NCBI GenBank assembly: GCA_947095535.1 | Contig: OX352772.1 | Span: 100,225,956-100,289,955, forward strand | DNA from: Poecilobothrus nobilitatus | Lineage: Eukaryota > Arthropoda > Insecta > Diptera > Dolichopodidae | Direction of reading: 5' to 3' | DNA: 64,000 nucleotides | Part shown: positions 59,287-64,000 of the stretch, in pieces | How the letters are laid out: each line of letters starts with the position of its first letter | Numbering within the stretch: the first letter of the stretch is position 1 | Translations under genes and position numbers: made by a program | The notes under the pieces: model-generated | What the model saw: the letters and a program-made list of their open reading frames with translations, nothing else | Databases searched by the model: none | Told to the model about the DNA's origin: nothing

Positions 59287-60035
59287 GAGTAGATGTAAAA
59301 TCATTACATATCAAGCTTTCGTAAGACCAATTATTACATACGGTATTACAATGCTAGGAATCTGGAAAGCATGCCAAATACTTAGTTGCAATACTTCTCT
59401 GGCGGGAAGCATTGCCATTGTCATTGATAGCGAGGCAGCAATCGCGGCTCTTAACTCTGCGATGATAACATCCAAGCTTTCCAGAAAATGCTCTGACGAG
59501 CTTAAGAATATAAGCTATCAATACAATGTTACATTACTGTGGGTCCCGGGACATAGGAACATCACAGGAAATGAACATGCTGATGAATTAGCAAGGAGGG
59601 GTTCCAATCTGAATGCTTCACTGGAAGAACAGGTTGATCCACCACTAAACAGCGTTAAAAGGGATATCTTTCTACACTTTTTATCCCTAGCGAAGAAAAG
59701 GTATTCCATTCCACACATCATGCTGCAGTTGTAGTGAACAGAATGAGAAAGAAACCATTATACACTTCACGTGTAAATGACCAGCGCTGGCTAGGGTGGC
59801 TCTGGGCAGCCATGAATTTAACGTTCTTAGCGATCTAACTTTCTTAGCATCTAAGCAACCTGCAGAAATGATAAGGTTCCTGAATGCTACGAAATGGATC
59901 TGAAATTAAATCCATTATAGCCTAAACATAAGCCTTGTGGTCACGGAAGTGGTAGCAAAACTGAGCTAACGCGCTAATTGTGCTCTTGTCATGGTTGACA
60001 GGACCAGCCACGTAAACCAACCAACCAACCACATA
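59287..60035 (+). pseudogene. LOA-like RNase H fragment with its 3' end (right copy)
   Basis: Same as 51605-52166 but complete at the 3' side. After the finger region it continues 'ctaagcaacctgcagaaatg' and ends with 'ggaccagccacgtaaacc' and (AACC)n, 'aaccaaccaaccaacc' (60016-60031). The tail differs from those of the other LOA-like elements here. Confidence 0.78.
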
Positions 60036-60096
60036 CGCTATCTCCTTCTGGTATAATATAAGCTCCAGCTTAAAGGAGAGAGTGCGAAAACTGTAA

Positions 60097-60525
60097 AGAA
60101 AATGTATTAGAATTTGCATCAACAAAATCAGAAAACCAGAAACTGAATTTAAGCACTTTTATTCTAACAGATTTATATATAAGATTTCACAAGTGAATAG
60201 AATTGATAATTTTATGATAAAATGAATCAGAAATCACTTTGACAGAGCATTAAAAACCTCCGACAGTAGTTTAATATCGCATATATATTACCATAATGAG
60301 GAATACATTCAAAAAACATTAAAATCGGGATTTATAGATCCCAAACATTTTATTTTCCTTCATAAAACAGCTTTTATTCAAACCAAGCGCATGCACCTAT
60401 ACTATCATAGTAGACGGGCTACATGCAAAATAATTGATTATAAATCTACTAGCGTTAATTTACATCTACTTAAATTTGATACAAATGTCCCTTTTAAAAC
60501 CACAATTATTAATAGATATTATTGA
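60097..60525 (+). other. Unrecognised 143-codon open stretch with one internal stop
   Basis: One frame runs from after a TAA (60094-60096) to a TGA (60523-60525), with a single TGA at 60223. Residues look protein-like rather than random AT translation: 'FYSNRFIYKISQVNRID', 'SGFIDPKHFIFLHKTAFI' and 'KRMHLYYHSRRATCKIID'. I do not recognise a family. It lies between a LOA 3' end and a Daphne-like RT fragment and is duplicated at 52190-52584. It could be a piece of a virus-like or transposon protein, or chance. Confidence 0.35.
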
Positions 60526-60585
60526 TGGTTAAATTATGATTAGATCTAAAAAAACTTATTTAAATTAATTAAATTAATTCTGGTC

Positions 60586-60810
60586 GATGGTTACTCTTCA
60601 GACAATTTTAAATTAATCCTGGTGTCCCACAAGGATCTGTTCTCTCCTCGATACTTTTCCTAATATTTATAAAAAATCTTTTAAGTATAACCTCCAATGC
60701 GATCCATAGTTTTGCAGACGACAGCACGCTCGTTGCTTCTTTTCATAAAAACGCCAGTAAATATTCTGTTTCGCTCGAGTTAAATAGTTATATATTCACA
60801 GATAAAATAG
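60586..60810 (+). pseudogene. CR1/Daphne-like RT fragment
   Basis: Plus strand: 'VDGYSSDNFKLNPGVPQGS', 'SSILFLIFIKNLL' and 'SFADDSTLVASFHKNAS', covering the GVPQGS and FADD motifs with both catalytic Asp. Both ends are truncated. The same family as the element at 13290-20170 is likely. The right edge of duplication C falls inside its first codons. Confidence 0.8.
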
Positions 60811-61259
60811 ATTAGGATCCCAAAACGTCAATAATTACTTTTATGTAATTTACTTTCACTTAACTTTCCTTTAAATAACTCTAATTATGTTTAATACATT
60901 TTTTCTTTAACCCTAATAAATAATAACAACGTTGATCCTATATCAAATTTTGCTGATAAGCATATTCTTTTTTTATACCTACTATATGAAAACATATAGT
61001 AAGAGTTTTTTTGTTAACATTGAATACGGTTTGTTTTTTAATATGAATCCAAAAAAAAAAATATAAAATAATTAAAAAGCAAAAACGCTCAAAACTATAA
61101 TACGGAATTCTTATTCCAAATTCCATAATAATTATGACCTACTCTAATAATATATGGACACATGTTTTTTTATATATAAACATTTTTGTGAACGATTTGT
61201 TATTGTTACAATGACAAAAAATGACATAGATTTAATTTTTAAAGATAAGGAAAAAGAAA
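60811..61259. other. AT-rich DNA, no feature recognised
   Basis: No coding frame. A short inverted pair, 'ctactatatg..catatagta', lies near 60979-61000. Confidence 0.45.
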
Positions 61260-61352
61260 GCATTGCAATTGTAAGTAAAAATGAGAAAGCATTGTAATTG
61301 TAAGTAAAAATGCAAAAATGCATTGTAATTGTAAGTAAAAATGACAAAATGC
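61260..61352. repeat. 29-31-bp minisatellite, three units
   Basis: Units start at 61260, 61289 and 61320, each 'gcattg(c/t)aattgtaagtaa' plus 'aaatg' and a variable end; a fourth start is seen at 61351. Confidence 0.85.
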
Positions 61353-61499
61353 ATTTTTACCATAAGAAAAGAAAATTGTAAGTTAGCTATAAGAATATGT
61401 TAAAAAGAATATTTAGTTCTTAAGTAGAATTCAAACCAAAAGGTTTCATTTTGGTAAATGAAAAAATAGTAAAATATAAAATAAAACAAGTAAAACTAA

Positions 61500-62075
61500 C
61501 AGTAAGTCGATGCAACCGACTTATTTATACCCTACACTTAAAAATTTCAAATTAAATTAAAAATCCATAAGTTATTTTAATTAGATATTTAATATACCTA
61601 AGCTAAAAACATAAATGCTTTTACAATCTTTCAACAAAATTTCAGATTTCTATCTTTATTAAATTCGAAGATATGCTTGTTAGGTCTTGGGAAGTGTGTG
61701 AAGGCACGCGGACCACCACCACAATTCATCTCAAATTTTAAAGACATCATCAGAACAGGGTAGAACACACTTATAACAAATTTCTGGTTTTTATATATAT
61801 TAATTTTGAAGATATGCTTATTCGGTCTTGGGACTTGTGTGGCAGACACCCGTACAACCATTCCAATTCATCTGAAATTTTTGGGAAATCAGGGATTCAG
61901 GAAACAACAGCCTTGTATCAAATTTGCAGTTTCTGTTTTTATTAATTTCTGAGATATGCTTGTTCGGTTTTGGGAGTTGTGTGGAAGGTACGCGAACTAC
62001 CCCTCTAATTCATCTCAAGTTTTAGGCAAATCAGGGATTCAGGAAATAACACCCTAGTACCAAATTTAAAGTTTC
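61500..62075. repeat. Fly-type 'tataccctacac' repeat with ~140-bp tandem units
   Basis: Opens with a hairpin 'aagtcgatgcaaccgactt' (61504-61522) and 'tatttataccctacac'. Then three diverged units of about 140 bp, marked by 'gatatgcttgtt.ggt.ttggg' near 61670, 61810 and 61952 and by 'aattcatct(c/g)aa' near 61722, 61865 and 62007. Non-coding. Similar in plan to, but distinct in sequence from, the hairpin repeats at 27-39 kb. Confidence 0.65.
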
Positions 62076-62089
62076 TACGAAGTGTCATT

Positions 62090-62886
62090 ACGAAGTGTCA
62101 CGCGAAGAACAACTGTTTTAGAATTTTACGAAGAAATAAAAAGAAAATTACGGAGACCCAATGCTAAAACGGTACATGTCATGGGCAATAATGATGACAG
62201 TAGCGAATGAACCAGAAATAATTCAAGAACAGCACTTTTAAAATTAAAATTCCAGAACCTATGAGGACACTTTTACTTTGTAAAGACCAAATAAGTTTAG
62301 AAGACGCTATGAATATTTCAGTTCTCAAGATAGAACAACTCACGGTTCTCAAGATAGAACAAATAATCAAAGATTTTCTAATGCAAAACACTCCATTGCA
62401 TTATCCAATCGTAATAACGTTAACATTAGTAACAATAAGAGAAGAAATAATAATAATACTAATAATAATAGTAATAATTGTTATAGACAAAATCGCAATC
62501 ATAGGCAAAATAACGGTTTTAATAATAATTATCAACAAAATAATACTAATTATGGACAGAATAACAACCGTTAGCAACAAAATAATGATAATACTAATTA
62601 TAATAGACAGAATAACGGTTACAACAATCAAAAATTTCATAAACCAATGCCAAACAACTATAGAACCAATAGTTACAATAATGGTACATAATCACGGTCT
62701 AATAATTTTAATAGCAATGGCTATGATAATAGTAATAATAATAATAATAACCCTAACCCTTACCGAGGCAATAATATTAATGACCATCGTCGAGGTCAGA
62801 ATAACTCACCAGATCCTATGGACGTAAATCATAACGAATTACAGAATTTTCAATTAACGGCCTCGAAAAGGACTTACCCTATATAA
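62090..62886 (+). pseudogene. GypE gag, C-terminal part with Asn-rich tail
   Basis: Broken capsid end ('EFYEEIKRKLRRPNAKTV', 'RTLLLCKDQISLEDAMNI'), then a long Asn-rich frame from about 62290 with many N, Q, R and Y residues. It ends '...NNSPDPMDVNHNELQNF' and a TAA at 62884. One internal stop lies near 62572. The Ile-rich frames overlapping here on both strands are shadows of AAT repeats. No CCHC knuckle. Confidence 0.75.
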
Positions 62887-63188
62887 TAATCAAATCCAAA
62901 CGACTTCCTCTCAAATTTGTCATTGATACAGGAGCAACTAATTCGATTATTAATCCTGGTATCTGCCATCCTAAATGGATCATCAATAATAACAATATCA
63001 CTCTAAAAACTCTACAACATAAAATAATTACATCGCAAAAAGTGCGCATACCTCTTTTTCCTGAATTAGGGAATACAAACGAAAAGATGGAATTTTTAGT
63101 TTGCGGATTGCACGATAAATATGATGGAAATATAGGAAACGACATTTTGAAACGATTCAACGCAAAAGTCGACTATAGCAACGCCTGA
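62822..63188 (+). pseudogene. GypE aspartic protease (open frame)
   Basis: Overlaps the gag end in a different frame: 'NGLEKDLPYIIIKSKRLP', 'LKFVIDTGATNSIINPG' (D-T-G active site), 'EKMEFLVCGLHDKYDG' and 'NIGNDILKRFNAKVDYSNA' to a stop at 63186-63188. No interruption is seen over ~115 codons, so this is one of the better preserved domains. The gag/pol overlap suggests expression by ribosomal frameshifting in the parent. Confidence 0.85.
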
Positions 63189-64000
63189 CTACGCAATATT
63201 TTCGCCCATAACTCTTGGCAGGAAATTCACAATCGAAACTGACCATAGACCTTTGACTTGGCTATTTTTTATTAAGTAGCCAAATTCAAAATTAGTACGC
63301 TGGAGACCAAAATTGTTAGAATTCGACTATACCCTCAGATATAAGAAAGGGGTCCAAAATGGTAACGCATATGTTCTTTTAAGACTCACAGTAAACTTTT
63401 TAAATGAAAATCTAAACGAGACTGAGTCTCTAATTCTAGAATCCAATTCTAAAAAATTATTATTTTATAAAAAGCAAATAATAATAAAGAAAATTAATTC
63501 CGGGTCCTTTAAAATAAGAACCTCTAAAATATTTAAATCGGAAAGCAAAACTATTTACGCGAAAATATCAGATAAAGAAACCATAATTACCATAGTGAAA
63601 AATCATTTTAATCAAAATAAGACAAACGCTATATATATAGATGATGAGACATTTTATAATAATTTTCGTAACGTAGTAAATAAGACTTTCAATAACAATA
63701 ATAATAATAAATTTAAAATTGTAAAATGTAAAAGTCTACTTAGAGACGTGACGGACGAGAACGCACTCGCCGGAATTATAGAAGAACAACATCTTACTAA
63801 TAATCATAGAGACATAAATGAGAATTATGCACAACTAAGAGATAAAATATATAACCCCCAACTAACAAATAGAATAAAAAAATTTATAAATAATTGCAAA
63901 ATATGCAATTAAGAAGAATACGAAAGGAAACCTATTAAATTAAATTATAAAATAACGGGAACCCCGCATCGTCCAAAGAAATGGTACATGCAAAAGTTTT
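63189..64000 (+). pseudogene. GypE RNase H end, spacer and integrase start, cut by window end
   Basis: Directly after the protease comes the late RNase H, 'GRKFTIETDHRPLTWLF' and 'LVRWRPKLLEFDYTLRY', so the whole RT is deleted. 63313-63912 is open for 199 codons through the spacer to the integrase finger, 'QHLTNNHRDINENYAQLRD' and 'KFINNCKICN' (H-H-C-C). One in-frame stop (63910-63912) is followed by 'ERKPIKLNYKITGTPHRP' up to the window edge. Confidence 0.85.

Larger units (their letters stand above)
52662..60598. repeat. Tandem segmental duplication C, right copy
   Basis: Second copy of 44981-52661, offset 7,681-7,682 until the LOA 3' end and about 7,940 after it. It runs without a break into the remainder of the Daphne-like RT fragment at 60599, so the right copy's end looks like the original context. 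Confidence 0.95.

Noticed and set aside
62261..62827. 188-codon Ile/Thr-rich frame on the plus strand and a matching Ile-rich frame on the minus strand
   Set aside because: Both are other-frame readings of the AAT-rich gag tail of GypE; the Asn/Gln-rich frame is the real one.
1..64000. CRISPR arrays, tRNA or rRNA genes, bacterial operons, ribosome binding sites
   Set aside because: None seen. The repeats present are eukaryotic tandem or dispersed elements, and the only tRNA-like match is the 18-nt primer binding site at 28271.

Overview
This window looks like transposon-dense, very AT-rich insect DNA, most likely from a dipteran. I see no host gene with a usable reading frame, no rRNA or tRNA, and no CRISPR array. 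The dipteran guess rests on the mix of element families: gypsy/412-like and BEL/Pao LTR elements, LOA-, CR1/Daphne-, Kiri- and I-like non-LTR elements, piggyBac, and a mariner-type transposase. It also rests on repeats carrying a TATACC...GGGTATA hairpin followed by a 'gtcgattaagccatgt' block, which resembles a motif I remember from fly intergenic DNA. Nearly every coding stretch is broken by stops, frameshifts, deletions or later insertions.

Layout. 1-9.58 kb: minus-strand relics of a BEL/Pao pol end and a gypsy pol (called GypA here), present twice as tandem duplication A. 9.58-24.18 kb: a plus-strand 412/mdg1-like LTR element (GypB) inserted into GypA, with two LTRs and a 4-bp target duplication. 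Inside GypB sits a minus-strand CR1/Daphne-like non-LTR element, and inside that an almost complete minus-strand LOA-like element with a 12-bp target duplication: four layers in all. 24.18-28.6 kb: GypA resumes (protease, end of gag), followed by an element with terminal inverted repeats, a fly-type hairpin repeat, and a minus-strand leader, tRNA-Lys primer binding site and LTR that may be GypA's own 5' end. 28.7-39.2 kb: more copies of these two repeat families and tandem duplication B (3,856-bp period), each copy holding an I-like non-LTR fragment split by a mariner-like transposase. 39.2-45.4 kb: a minus-strand gypsy integrase (GypD) split by a Kiri/CR1-like element. 45.0-60.6 kb: tandem duplication C (7,681-bp period). 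Each copy has a LOA fragment split by a piggyBac element with intact 11-bp ends and TTAA duplications, whose transposase is in turn interrupted by two head-to-tail LOA fragments. 60.6-64 kb: a Daphne-like RT fragment, minisatellites, another fly-type tandem repeat, and a plus-strand gypsy (GypE) that lost its RT and runs off the window.

How it works together. There is no pathway here; the logic is stratigraphy. Target duplications and reading frames that resume across insertions let the order of insertion be read. The three long tandem duplications are nearly identical internally, so they are either very recent or artefacts of assembling two haplotypes in series. I did not find a new gene system. 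The best open questions are the duplications, the two non-coding repeat families, the mixed origin of GypB, and one unrecognised 140-codon open stretch at about 60.1-60.5 kb.
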